A stretch of DNA of 64,000 nt. It comes from Deroplatys truncata. Lineage: Eukaryota > Arthropoda > Insecta > Mantodea > Mantidae. Shown here in pieces: positions 23,295-34,784 of the stretch (position 1 is the first letter of the stretch; each line of letters starts with the position of its first letter). Made by a program: the position numbers and the translations under genes. The DNA lies in contig CM060989.1 of NCBI GenBank assembly GCA_030765065.1, forward strand, positions 55,876,001-55,940,000. Direction: 5' to 3'. The notes under the pieces were generated by a model that was not told the DNA's origin, made no database searches, and worked only from the letters and a program-made list of their open reading frames with translations.

Positions 23295-24126
23295 TACCTT
23301 CCCCACTACGTACAGTAGGTAAGGGAAGTATTGCATTCCACCCAAAAATTCGATATCAAGATTTCACCGTAAATACATGTTTTGAGGTGCCCTAAATCCA
23401 CAAAAAGCATTTTAGGTCTGTGTATGTGTCGGAGAACGGCATAAATCAAAAACGAAAAGTCGGATAAATACCAAAGTTGGTATTTAGGTTCACTATCTAT
23501 CAAAGATGCGACACGAATATTTTCAAGAAAATCCCCCCACCCCAAACTATCTTTTACATGGAATATTTCTCGAAAATTCTGATTTACCCAAAAATGGCTC
23601 TAACGATTTTGATTAAAATATCATGTTTTAGATAATTTCATGACAAATGAAATGCATATCACGAATTTTCTAGGAATGTCCCTTAAAGTCCTCTTCATTC
23701 TAAATGACTTTTGCATAACTGGTAAAGTGTAAGTGTTACACTAAATTTTACTACACAAAAAAATGTAGATCTCTTTAAAATATACAATTTATGTCAGGCA
23801 CATTCTTTTAATGGAGTGAACCATTTCCGAGATATTCCTTGTTATTTGTTTGGATTTTCTTATACACATTTTCTAAAATGGGATTATTATTAGGTATTAT
23901 TATTTTTAAATACATGTACGATGAGAATGGAATGCCCCACATAGCAACCAGCTCTTAAAAGGTTTGACTATCGCTTAAAGCCTACCATATTCCCCTTTTC
24001 CCTACAAGAAAATTAACAATAAGATGTTAATCTCGAAGTAGGTGAGGAACAAGCGTTTGAAAAAATAGTTTGTACAAGAGTACAAAGTAGAGAGTAGAGA
24101 AAGTCATGCGAGTGTAACACATCAGA
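23295..24126 (+). mobile_element. HINE-like copy nested in an old copy
   Basis: It starts TACCTTCCCCACTACG and ends AACACATCAGA. It is inserted at the A/T-rich CCACAAAAAATC site of the old copy. Moderately diverged, with the GT tract reduced. Confidence 0.8.
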
Positions 24127-24335
24127 GTTTTTTATATAAATTGACATAAATGTAACGAGCTCTGCATTTTTTGTGTAATAAGATTTTGTCTATCTCCTAC
24201 GATTTACCAATAATAATAATTAACAATTTATTTTTGTTATAATTAAATAAATTCAGAATCACTAAGGCTTAATAGGCTGTTCTTAGAAAATTTAAGATAT
24301 GCATGTCATTTGTCACGGAAATATCTTAGGACACC

Positions 24336-24590
24336 TTCTTTAAGGATTACCTCTCTCGCCGTAAGACTTACACTCCCCTTACAAGCCAATTCCTAAGGTC
24401 AGTAGCCTGTCGAGGAGCAAGCAAACTCTGGATCATAGCATATCCAGGATGGGTGATCAGCCTAATGACTGGTATGGCGGTGAAGAAGAAGGAAATGAAA
24501 CGTAGTGATGAAAACCTAGCAACCTTGCAAAAACCGCGAAAAAGCCTTCGGTCGGATTGGTCGGTCCTGAGGTTCAGCCATCCCGCTCGG
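24336..24590 (-). mobile_element. SINE (family S3) nested in an old HINE-like copy
   Basis: Reverse complement of the 7770-8123 SINE: CGAGGAGCAAGCAAACTC, GGATCATAGCATATCCAG and AACCGCGAAAAAGCC are readable. Probable target duplication AATATCTTAGGACA (left) and AATATCTTGGACA (right). Confidence 0.75.
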
Positions 24591-24813
24591 TAATATCTTG
24601 GACAAACGGAATTTTAATCAAAATAGAGCCATTTTAGAGGGAAATAAAAAAAAACAACGAACATTTTTCCAAGCAAAGGATCATTTGGGGTGGGGGATTT
24701 CCTTGAATATCTTTGTGTCTCATCCTTGGAAATCGCTGAACTTAAATACCAAGTTTGATATCTAACTTAACTTTCGTTTTTGAGATATGCTATTCGCAGA
24801 CACAGGAACTTTT

Positions 24814-25637
24814 TACTTTCTCTACTACGCATAGTAAGTAGGGGAAGTATTGTATTCCACCCAAAAATTCGATACCGAGATTTCACCGGAAATATATGTT
24901 TTGAGATCCCCTGAATCCAAAAAAAGCATTTTTGGAAACATGTACGTGTGTGTGTCTGCGAATAGCATAACTCAAACGAACAGCCGGATAAACACAAAAC
25001 TTGGTATTTAGGTTCAGTATCTTCCAGAGATGCGACACGAAGGTTTTCAAGAAAATCCCCCCACCCCAGATTACCCTTTACATGGAACATTTTTCGAAAA
25101 TTTTAATTTTCTCAAAAATGGCTCTAACGATTTTGATTAAAATATCATATGTTTAAGATATTTTCATGACCAATGAAATGTATCTTGAATTGTCTGGGAA
25201 TGTCTCCAAAAGTATTCTTCATTGTGAACGACTTTTGCATAACTGGTAAACCATAAGAGATAGACAAAATTTTACTACACAAAAAATGTAGATCGCGTTA
25301 AAATACACAATTTATGTCATGTATATTTTTTTTTGTTGAGTGAACCATTTTCGAGATATTGCTCGTTATTCCCTTAAATTTTCCAATACTTTTTCTCAAA
25401 TGGTAATTCGTTATTCATTTTTTTTATGTCCTGGACATACAAAGAGAATGGAATGCGCCACATAGCAACCAGCTCTTAAAAGATTTGACTATCGCTTAAA
25501 TACTACCATATTCCCCTTGGATCTACAAGAAAATTAGCAATAAGATTAACATCTCGATTAACATGAAGCATATATAAGCATTTGTAAAAATAGTTTGTAC
25601 AAGAGTAGAGAAAGTCATATGAGTGTAACACATCAGA
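24814..25637 (+). mobile_element. Young HINE-like copy nested in an old copy
   Basis: It starts TACTTTCTCTACTACG after TTTT and ends AACACATCAGA. Short GT tract at about 24943-24956. The frame at 24767-25090 (minus) is repeat-internal. Confidence 0.85.
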
Positions 25638-25758
25638 TGTTTTTAATTTTCTATATTCAAGACCTTCAAAACGAGTATTTCCAGTGAAATTTCCTCATTC
25701 AACATTTTATGGAATGCAATACTTCCTCTGCTTAAGTAACAGAGGAGGTAAAAAGGCA

Positions 25759-26384
25759 TGATGGCCGTTGTTGGTGGGCTGAAAGAATGGTTTTGCCTCT
25801 GTATAGGAAGGCTCAAGGCAAAATGGTGCGTGTGATTGTGTGGAATCCCGTCCTTGCAGCGTGCAACATTCCAACGTTGTGTTATAAAACATGGTGACTG
25901 CAACTATGAAAAATATAAAATATATACTGTTTTCCTGATTTCTACATATTGTATTACAAGGGCATTCTAACTCCTTTTAGCCCACATAAACCGGACTTTT
26001 GTTTTAGGTTATCTAGTAACCTACTCCAGTGAGTTGAATAGTTCTCAATAGAAGTGTGTTAAATCTTTGTGAGAGAGATTAAAATATTTTAGTGTTTAAA
26101 CATAAATGTAAACATTAAAAAGTTTTATGGGCTCGTCCATGTGTAAACGGGATCGTGTTCCATGACCGTATTATCTTAAGTGGTTTAAAGTTGTAGACTA
26201 TTTTACTATCGTCATTTATGCCATCGTTTATTAAGTAGTTCAAAGAACTACTTAAAGAAAATCAAAATTATTGTAATAAATAATTAACTCGAAAAACATT
26301 AGCTGTGGTATTCAAAGTACACCCAAATGAAGAATACAGCTAAGAAAACGATTCCATCATAAAAGGCTTTTTTAGAGAAGTAAG
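25759..26384. other. Unassigned intergenic sequence
   Basis: Nothing recognised. Confidence 0.35.
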
Positions 26385-26695
26385 GGCATCTGAATGTGAA
26401 GAAACTAAGTTGTGGAGAGATCAGTTTTTACCTAAAGAATGGGAGAATGTTAACAAAGAAGTATTAAAAGTTAGGATAATGAAAATACAAAAGGAGAGGG
26501 ATATAAAAAGAATAGGAGAATATATGGGGAGAGTAAAAGAAAAATGGTTTAGAAAAAAAAAGCAATATGAATTTGGTATGACCCACCACGTATAAATAAC
26601 CACGGTGTTAAAATGCATGATGGACTGTAGAAAAAAAAATAGCAACTCAAAGTAATGTATTAAAAATTGTAAGATTTTTGTATAGCATGAGGTCA
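26385..26695 (+). pseudogene. LINE 3' end, second copy
   Basis: The frame 26410-26595 encodes LPKEWENVNKEVLKVRIMKI and GRVKEKWFRKKKQYEF. Together with its 3' UTR to TTTTTGTATAGCA it is nearly the same as 17978-18250. Only the last ~60 codons of the retrotransposon ORF remain, so this is a short 5'-truncated insertion. Confidence 0.7.
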
Positions 26696-26887
26696 CCCAT
26701 GCATTTCACATTTGGTGGATTTGTGTTAAGGAAAATATGTTTAATTTCTATAAATATATACAATTTAATTGTTTGCTACTACTGCTATTAAAGTTATACC
26801 CACGATGTTAATCTTTGTAGTTGACACAGCTTACTATCTATGTATGGTAGTGTAGTAAAAAGGAACATTAAACGCTATAAACGCTAA

Positions 26888-27140
26888 ACGCTATGAAGGC
26901 CGGGACTTAAAGTACTTACAACATTGTAAGTCGCCATTGGGGTATGTCATCTCAATACAGTTTGAGATCTCCTTGTGGTTTACCGGGAAACATGCGAATC
27001 AGTTGGGGAATTTAATGTCCTACCGGCATGTTGCCATGGTAGCTCAGTGGTTAGAGCAACCGGACGGAGACCGGGAGATCCATAGTTCAAATCCCGACTA
27101 TGGCATTGAATTTTTCAGGATTCTACCTTTCCAACCTTGA
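26888..27140 (+). mobile_element. tRNA-containing SINE (family S2)
   Basis: It starts near GAAGGCCGGGACTTAAAGTA and has GTAAGTCGCCATTGGGG. The tRNA-like body is at about 27034-27105. Its A box TAGCTCAGTGGTTAGAGC and B box GTTCAAATCCC are clear, and GCCATGG can pair with CTATGGC as an acceptor-like stem. It ends ATTCTACCTTTCCAA. Confidence 0.8.
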
Positions 27141-27633
27141 ATCCAAATGCTAGATTTTCTAAATGGATGTAATACGGCTGAAATGCTCGGTGTCGACAAG
27201 TTCAAGAGCAATTTATCAGATGTTCTGAATGGAGTACTTGAAGAATGTTGGAGGACTTCTCCGTAACACATGTTTGATGGAGCAAGAGATGCATACTTCT
27301 CACGGTGTGAAGAACAACTAGGTTGTTCGCTCTAGAGGAAAAGTGTGACAAAGAACGCGTGCTTCATAGCGCTTGGTACCTGAGCGTGCACGTTATCGAG
27401 CCCGTGAACTCAATGCTGGTGAAACACGGCTAGCTAAATACCATTCGCGTTTCAATATACAGTATTGTTAATAATCAGACATCATTTGTTACTCCGTACG
27501 CCCAATATCTCTTTTGTGAACTTTTTTCTATCAGATGCATCTGCAAAGTTTATTTTTATACAGAGTGATTTATGAAGTACTGACACATTTATTTCCTTAA
27601 TTGTTTCAAAACGAGTTATCTAGCGACAACTTA

Positions 27634-28620
27634 TTATACCTGAAATGCAGAGGAAAGACACAACTGAATACGTCGTTCCATGTTACTGGCCACTCGTTGG
27701 AGGACTCTGTTGTCAATAGCTTGAATCTCCTGTGTAATGTTGTGCTTCAGATCGTCCAATGTCTGGGGACGTGTGGCATAACCCCATAGAACGAAGTCCA
27801 GCGATGTCAAATCCGGAGATCTCGGTGGCCACAGGTTCTTGGAAATTATCCGGTCGTCAAAGAAACTTGCAATTAGTGCCATGGATTCATTTGATGTATG
27901 GCATGTAGCGCCGTCCTGCTGAAAATATCCTTGATTCAGCTCTACATCATCTAGTTGCTCAGCAAACTCCATGAAAATCCGTCGGTACTCTGCAGTGTTC
28001 ACATTGTTTTCAAAAATAATTGGTCCCACTATTCTCTGTGGGATATTGCTCACCAAACTCCGATTTTAACCGGGTGTATAGGTGCTTCATGAATAACATG
28101 TGAATTTTCGCTGGCTCATAGCGTGAGTTATTTGAGTTCATATAGCCGGATAAATGGAACCATGCTTCATCTGTGAACCATGTGATAGACAATATGGCAG
28201 GATTTTGCACAATGAACGCCTGAAACCAACGACGATAATTCAGTCGTCTCTCCTTATCTGGTTCCTGTAACTGATGGATAACCGTAATCCTATACGGCTT
28301 TAGGCCTGCACTTTTCACAGCTCTCTGACACATTGAGTAGCTGTACCCTGTCTCCTGCGACAAACGTCTTAATGATTTTTCGGGTGACTGATCCAGTCGT
28401 GCTCTTACGTCAACAACCGTGGGAAGCCTAGATGAACGAGTTTTGCCTTTTTCACTCACCAGAGATCCAGTTGTTTCCAATTTATTTACCAGTCCCAGTA
28501 TTGTGTTTCTTTGGGGAAGATTCCGAACACCAAATTCTCTCTGGTATGCCCTTTAGAGTAGCTGTAATTGCATTCGTAATCCAGTATTGCTTTACAAGGA
28601 AGAGTCATTCATTTAAGTGT
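27634..28620 (-). pseudogene. mariner-like transposase pseudogene (DUF4817-type N-terminus)
   Basis: Two overlapping frames on the minus strand meet at 28010-28056 through a frameshift. The upstream part reads AYQREFGVRNLPQRNTILGL and SLRRLSQETGYSYSMCQRAV (helix-turn-helix region resembling DUF4817 transposases), then LSITWFTDEAWFHLSGY with the first catalytic Asp. The downstream part has IPQRIVGPIIFE, GYFQQDGATCHTSN (second Asp) and LWPPRSPDLTSLDFVLWGY (third acidic site, about 38 residues later), ending at 27634. The start region near 28600 is degenerate, and the LTR insertion lies just upstream of it. All three catalytic positions survive, but the frame is broken. Confidence 0.85.
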
Positions 28621-28624
28621 ACTT

Positions 28625-29487
28625 TGTCGCGGTATCGTTCGTGTTATCTTATTTGCTGAGCGCCTGTTATTGTTTTACTATTTTGAATTTTGAGTTCTTG
28701 GTCCTCCGGCTAGCTATTATTACTCAGTCGAGCAAATCTCTTGAACAGGGTGTGTAAACGGAAAGGAGTTGTTACTAAAAGATAACACTGATAAAAGAAT
28801 TTGTTTTTACACTTTTATTGCCGTCACACGTTATTAATTTCACATATTTACTCTTGATACACGCCACACTGAAACTGTTATATTTTCAAATGTAACTATA
28901 ATCACTTATTTACCGCACATTATTAATTCGCGTATTTCACATTTTATAACTAGCTTTACGACGCGAGAGATTCTGTAGAATTTCGTAACGTGAATGATTC
29001 TGTAGAACTGCGCGACGTGTAACCCGTGAATGATTCTGTTGAACTGTGTGACGTGTAACCCGCGAATGATTCTGTTAAACTGCGCAATACTTGTCTTTGG
29101 CTTTAGAATTTATACTCCCTCACCCCGACATGCCTAAAGATTATAATCGAGCTGCTATTGGTTAATAAAGCGCGCCAACATTAGCGTCTATTTTTATATC
29201 CAATCAAAATTACGAACACATATGTTCTAGGGAAGATATTCCCTCCATTTCTAAAGAAAAGTGCGCTACTCTGACGTCATTTGTTTGTCTCTTCTAATTA
29301 ATAAACAACTCACCCCCTCGTTTCATTGTTACCCGCTCCTATTGTCAGTTTCAGTGAGGCCGTGTAAACTTATTTCCTAACAATGCTTATAATTAACAAA
29401 CATTTCAAATCATTGTCATACAATAATGCTAATTTACACTACAATCACTCTGGCATTCACAGTGTTGTGATATAAAATACTGACTCA
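28625..29487 (-). mobile_element. Solo LTR (family B relative) with 4-bp target duplication
   Basis: On the minus strand it starts TGAGTCAGTATTTTATATCA (29487) and ends CCGCGACA (28625). ACTT at 28621-28624 is repeated at 29488-29491. It shares with the LTRs at 33397, 43110 and 46141 the blocks CGCCAACATTAGCGTCTATT, TGCCTAAAGATTATAA (plus strand) and CTCCGGCTAGCTAT. It carries about four repeats of a ~33-bp unit at 28965-29085. Confidence 0.85.
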
Positions 29488-29709
29488 ACTTCATTTTCAC
29501 GTTGACTAAAACAAATCTCAAAAACAGTTGCCCACAATAAAACTACCAATTACGAATACAACATGAACATCTGCGCATCTAGTGACAGGCAATGAAACTC
29601 CAGAACATTCCGCTTAATTTGGTGCTAAAATTGGGACATTGAGTGAATTTCGAACAGAATAATTAAATAAAGAAATGTATCAGTTCTTGATAAATCACCC
29701 TGTATAACT

Positions 29710-30680
29710 ACTTCAAACTATGTTAATAAACCTTTGTAGAAAAAAACAGCATTACACCTTTCGTTTTAAGTACAAGGAGATACAGCAAGCAGAATCAAGC
29801 CATATGTCTGCATATGTTGGCCTTGAAATTCCACATTCTCTCCATGACATCGCGAGAAACAACTGAATAGCGGCAACACTTTAAAAAAGACCAAGTACAG
29901 AAAAATTCTAACCAAAAACGGACATCTCGCATATTTAGTGCCACAGAAAAAGTTGTTTTTTTAAAGAGATCTACACTTTTGTGTAGTCAGTTTTTGTCTG
30001 TATCTTATAGTTCACCCGTCATACGAAATTATATAAAATTCCTCCAGAATGAATAGGGCTTCACAGGTTATTACCAGAAAATGCAAGCTATACATTTTAT
30101 TTATGTAAATATGTTAAATATACGGCCTTTTAATAAAAATCGTTGTAGCCACATTGAGAAAATCAAAAGTCTCGAAAAATTTCGCATCTTTGAAAGATAC
30201 TGAAATTAATACAATATTCGTGTTTATACGGCATTTATTAAAGCTTATTTTTCTATCCACTGCATTTTAATCCAAATAAACCTTTACAGAAATAGCTACA
30301 TTACACATTTCGTTATAGATACAGAGAGAACAGCAATAGTCAAATGTTTAAGAACTAGATGCTATACGCTAGCCTTAAAATTCCGTACTGTTTCCATACA
30401 ATCGCGAGAAACAACTGAATGTTGACAGAACTTTAAGAGAATGACCAAGAAATGTAGAATTCGAACCTTTACTAACGGATATCTCAGAAATGGCTTAAAC
30501 CACAAAAAACCCACCACCACTTATTTGAAATAACGTGTATGTTTTAAAGAGAACTACTATTTTTTTTTTAAATAGTACGTTTCGTCTATCCCTTAACGTT
30601 TACCAGTTATACAGGATTATACAAAATTCCTTCCGAATGAAAAGAACTCAAAAGGCTCTTCCCAGAAACTTCAAGGGGAA
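29710..30680 (-). mobile_element. Two old HINE-like copies in tandem
   Basis: About 29710-30240 and 30241-30680 each contain the diverged series GCAATCGCGAGAAACAACTGA-like, ATCTCGGAAATGG-like and GATCTACA...TTTGTGTAGT blocks in family order. Both lack clear ends. They belong to the older subfamily also seen at 9112-9862 and 49742. Confidence 0.55.
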
Positions 30681-31976
30681 AACTCCATGAGCGCCCAGGT
30701 TAGCGAAATGTAGAATGTGTAGTATGAGAACATGTTCAGGGGATGCAAATTAAAGCTTGAATGGTATTCATTAAATGCATAGCAAGGCAGCTCTTTATAA
30801 CAAAATTAAACAGAACTGTATTCTCACAGTGATATCAATGTTTGTTGCTGCATAGAAGCAAACAGAACTAAACACTAAATAAATAAATAAATAAATAAAT
30901 AAAGCAGCATGTTTTCCATCTAATTTAAACAATAACTGGTTAATATACCATTAATAACATATTGCTGATCATGGGAATACAACAGGATTATAGACAAAGA
31001 TATAACCCAATTTTATTACCGTAATATGTATTTAAAATATTTACATATTTATCTCTAGTACGTAATTTGCATTTAGTAAACAAATATCATCATCTGCGGA
31101 TGTTTTACGGGGAGTGCCCACTTTCTGACGAGAATGTACACAGTCTTCCCCACTTTCTAGAATATTTTTATCCAGTAATTTACTATAAAAACACTTTTAT
31201 GCACTACCGTTGCAATTGCTGTAACAGTGCGACCAACCTCCCACATACCCACGATACGCCCACGAGTAATTTCGCTAGTATACGGCATGACTGGTCCTGA
31301 GACAATAAATATGTTTTGGTTTCAATAACATCAGAAAAAGCAAAGGTATAAATCTCCCCTCTTTTCCCCCTTATTGCTGTGGTATCAAGCCACCACGCTC
31401 TGTGATAGTTAAGGTGGAGGGGTACGCCTCTAAAGACCACAGAAAACGATACAAAATCCGCCACAGATTTTCTTTGGCGCTCTGTGCACAATGCAGTGTT
31501 TCTTAACGAAATATCAGGACGTGCGAACCGAAAAAAATTGCAGTTCAGTGCAAGGTTGCCAATCAGGCATGTTGCTTTCTCAACGAATGTAAAGCAGCAG
31601 ATGAAGTGCGAGAAGATACCAGAGCTCAAATGCTAAAATGCAATGGAATGAATGTTATCCCTCCTGCAAATCATTCCAATCGGTTGCCTCCGGGGAATAG
31701 CAATTTTCCTTTGACCTGGGAGCCGAGCCCAACCACTCTATTGTCAGCAGGTGTTATTTTAGCTGTTACTATTGTAGCAGCGTTTGATTTGCAGAGAACT
31801 TTGCCAACACCACTGTTAGGTATTGCATACTGCAAACGCTAGTTATGGACTTATAATCTAGGAATCCATACTATTACTGGCCAAGGACAGATGTGCATGC
31901 TGGGCGAGAATGTAGCACACAGGAAATTGGATCTTCTTTGAAGAACTTTATTGAAATTAACTTGATGTAGTAAATA
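30681..31976. other. Unassigned sequence with an unexplained open frame
   Basis: A (TAAA)n tract is at about 30883-30903. A 141-codon frame without stops occupies 31629-31204 on the minus strand (blocks ARPDISLRNTALCTERQRKS, RAWWLDTTAIRGKRGEIYTF). I do not recognise it. The area is more GC-rich than its surroundings. It could be an unclassified repeat. Confidence 0.35.
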
Positions 31977-32916
31977 CAGGGGTGGGCAAAAGTAGATACA
32001 CAGCAGGTATACAATTATATATGTAATACTATGTGTGGATCACACAAATATGAGTTCTTTTTTCAGCCAGATGGGGCTTCTGCTCACTAAGCATTTTAGC
32101 CGAAGAATTTCTAAGTGAATAGGACGTAGGGAATCAATTAAATGGCTAGCAAGATCTGTGGATCGTACCCCATTGGATTTCTTTCCTAAGGATGTTCTTA
32201 AATATAAGGTGCTTGCAAGAAGACCACGTACGGTTGATGACATGTTTCAGTTCATTACAGGCATGCCAAGAAATTGATACAAATAAAGGACTGAGTAATA
32301 AAATGTTCTTGAGTGTCAAATCTTGACTACAGCAGCGTGTAAATGCTGAAGAGGCCTAAAAGTTCACATGAAAATTAAATTAATTTCTAGCACCTAACAC
32401 CCAGCACTAGGTTGAGAGGACGTATACTGACTTGGCTGCGGAGGACCGAAACGTGGTGTGGAGGTTAAGAGGAAGGCGTGGGTTTTTCACTGTACAAAGT
32501 CCATAACACAAATCTACTTACATATTCCTAGATTTATTTCCCAGCCGTTTGGGGCTCCTACATTATTAAACATGAAAGGTGAGAGGAGATGTCCACCGAT
32601 CCAAAAGCCGGTTTGCACACGCGATCCGCTTCTCACGGAATCCTAAGACAGATGCTATATCCCCCACCACTCGTGGCTAGCAAAGCTATCAGACAGGAGT
32701 GACGTAAACAACAATGTGTATGGTTATGACAATGAAGTGCAATAATATGTCTGGCAATGACAATGTAATCCCCCAAATTATTTTGGTGGATGTGCCGGGT
32801 ACCGATCCCGGTACTTCTCACACTAGTGTTGTGTTATTTCATAAACGTATATTATATTGGGGTTTCTTTGTATACTTCATATTTCATTACTGTATGCTTA
32901 CTTTTACCCAACCCTG
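31977..32916 (+). mobile_element. mariner-like transposon remnant with transposase C-terminus
   Basis: Inverted termini: CAGGGGTGGGCAAAAGTAGA at the left after TA (31975-31976) and, on the minus strand at the right, CAGGGTTGGGTAAAAGTAAG. The right-hand TA has become CA. Within 32065-32275 shifted frames give FFQPDGASAH (second catalytic Asp block), IKWLARS, TPLDFF (third Asp) and RPRTVDDMFQFI, a transposase C-terminus with several frameshifts. The remainder to 32880 is not transposase-like. Confidence 0.65.
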
Positions 32917-32949
32917 CATTTATACTGACTTATGACTGAACAACTTTTA

Positions 32950-33396
32950 AGCTTACCAGAATTTTTCAGTCACAGAAAAAGGCTAAAAAGTGCAACTCTT
33001 CGATTTTCTTACTAGATGATTGAGTGAAATGGTTTGTTGAAGACTCCTCCCTTTTCAGAGTAACCAAAATGAACAAATGCTCCTTTTGCAGTTCAACTGT
33101 GGAACTAGGAGGCACCATTACTAATCCTAAAATCATTAATGGACGAAGTGTTAAATGATTAAAAACATTGTAGATTAAGCTCAAGTAGATCTCTTCAGAG
33201 AGCTGGAAATCAAGTATACCTTTACAGTGTATTCCCCTTTCATGTGGCTCGTCTAAATAAACGTGTCTAGGAAAAAGGTATTTGGAAACTTACATCTTCC
33301 CTTGCTCTCTGCAAGCGGAAGACGCGACGAAATAAAAACATCCAAGAACCGAATGATTTTAAGTAACTCAAAGATTTGCAAGGAGGATCTGCAGTT
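32950..33396. other. Unassigned intergenic sequence
   Basis: Nothing recognised. It ends with AGTT, the target duplication of the next element. Confidence 0.35.
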
Positions 33397-34246
33397 TGAT
33401 ACGGTAATTTGTATCATAAATTACTCAGACGTAAATAATGATTGTAATATGAATATGTATTTTTATGTGACATTGATTTCAGAGGTTTATTAATTGTAAT
33501 TATTATTGGTAAATAATAATATACGGCTTTACTGAAACTGTCAATAATAACGCAATAATGCAGCGATGGGGTGAGTTGTTTATCATTACCGGGAACAAGG
33601 AAGTTACGTAATGTTTCGCGCCTTTTCGGTAGAAGCTTCTAGAACATTTCCTAAAGCATATGTATTCGTGGTTTTCATTGGATATTAAAACAGACGCTAA
33701 TGTTGGCGCGTTTTATTAGCCAATAGCAGTTCATTTATAATCTTTAGGCATGTCGAGGAGTGGGAGTATATAAGCCAGGTCCGAGATAGATCGCCCCTCA
33801 GTTCAACAGAATTCTCAATACTCTACACGTCGGTCTCTCAGTTCATCGTCAGTCAGTCCTTCATTTCGTCAAGTTACGCGCAGCAGAATTACGAGAATTA
33901 TTATAAAGTATTATACAGTTAAAAAATACACAAAGTTGAAGTACTCAAGTTAAAAGTGATAGTGAACGTGTTCGACAATAAAAGTTATAAAACCAATTTC
34001 TTCATCAGTATCATTTCTGGATAAAAGATTCCTTTCCAATTCACACCCTTACATAGAGATACATGTCCTACCAAGATAAGATGATAGCTAGCCGGAGGAC
34101 AATATACAAAACTTTAAATTCTTTCGGAAACTAATTGATACAAATTGCTAACGCCAGAGGGAGCTACGAATCAAACAAAGGAGTGACGTCACAAGATGGC
34201 TTCAATACTGATGTAAACAACATTACGTAAAGCAAGTTCTCTCGCA
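33397..34246 (+). mobile_element. Solo LTR (family B) with 4-bp target duplication
   Basis: It runs TGATACGGTAATTTGTATCA to AAGTTCTCTCGCA, with AGTT at 33393-33396 and 34247-34250. Homologous to the LTRs at 43110-44077 and 46141-47124, with shared blocks CGCGCCTTTTCGGTAGAAGC-like and GACGCTAATGTTGGCGCG. No internal retroelement sequence remains on either side, as expected after LTR-LTR recombination. Confidence 0.88.
33767..33773 (+). promoter_or_regulatory. LTR TATA box
   Basis: TATATAA lies about 370 bp into the LTR, downstream of a CCAAT motif (GCCAATAGC at about 33718). An AATAAA signal follows at 33977-33982, so it fits the U3 promoter. Confidence 0.6.
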
Positions 34247-34499
34247 AGTTACGGATGATGTACTTAACTATCGTGTAGAAGATGAACAAGAATGTCGATT
34301 AAAGTTGTTGGTAAATAGATCTAACTGAAAACAGACCCATTTACTTATTTTTGTTTATTTAATCCTATGTTGAATCTATTCTTTAGGTATTTCTTATTCT
34401 TTTTCTTGGAGTTTAAACATCCTTTAACCCAGTAGGACATATGGGATGACGAATCAGTTATCCAAAATTTGTCTAAAGGAAAATGCCGAAAAGACCTTA

Positions 34500-34680
34500 T
34501 CTGGGTAACTCACCCTAACTGGGATTAGAACTCTGAATACTGCTCTAACCACTAAGCTACCACGGAAACTTGCCGGTACGACATTAAACTCCCTAACTGA
34601 TTCGCATTTTTCCGGTAAATCACAAGGAAATCTCAAATTGAGATACATTCCCCAATGGCGACTTACAATGTTGCAAGCAC
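34500..34680 (-). mobile_element. tRNA-containing SINE (family S2), reverse
   Basis: On the minus strand: TTGTAAGTCGCCATTGGGG, GTGGTTTACCGG-like, then tRNA-like TAGCTTAGTGGTTAGAGC. It breaks inside the tRNA-like body. It appears inserted beside the 3' tail of another S2 copy (34682-34720: TTTTTCAGTCGCTTGATTC then TACCTTTCCAA). Confidence 0.7.
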
Positions 34681-34784
34681 TTTAATTTTTCAGTCGCTTG
34701 ATTCTACCTTTCCAACCTTGTCCAACACATGGCTTGTGTGGAAGAACAATTAACTCCGTTAATTGACCTAATAGTGGTTGAAAC

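Larger units (their letters stand above)
22134..25758 (-). mobile_element. Old HINE-like copy carrying four nested insertions
   Basis: Five diverged segments join in family order: 22134-22422, 23223-23294, 24127-24335, 24591-24813 and 25638-25758, totalling about 0.9 kb. That is the length of one element. The interruptions are three younger HINE-like copies and one SINE. The final segment has the family end (GGAATGCAATACTTCCTCTG). Confidence 0.7.
27561..29702 (-). mobile_element. mariner-like transposon interrupted by a solo LTR
   Basis: The termini are inverted: CAGAGTGATTTATGAAGTAC at the left and, on the minus strand at the right, CAGGGTGATTTATCAAGAAC. Both continue ACATTT-type sequence and are flanked by TA (27559-27560 and 29703-29704). 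Removing the 867 bp of LTR plus one target duplication leaves about 1275 bp, a normal size for such an element. It encloses the transposase remnant at 27634-28620. Confidence 0.85.

Noticed and set aside
27034..27105. Possible functional tRNA gene in the S2 repeat
   Set aside because: An acceptor-like stem can be drawn, but the position before the anticodon is C rather than T, the T-stem is poor, and the domain is part of a dispersed repeat.
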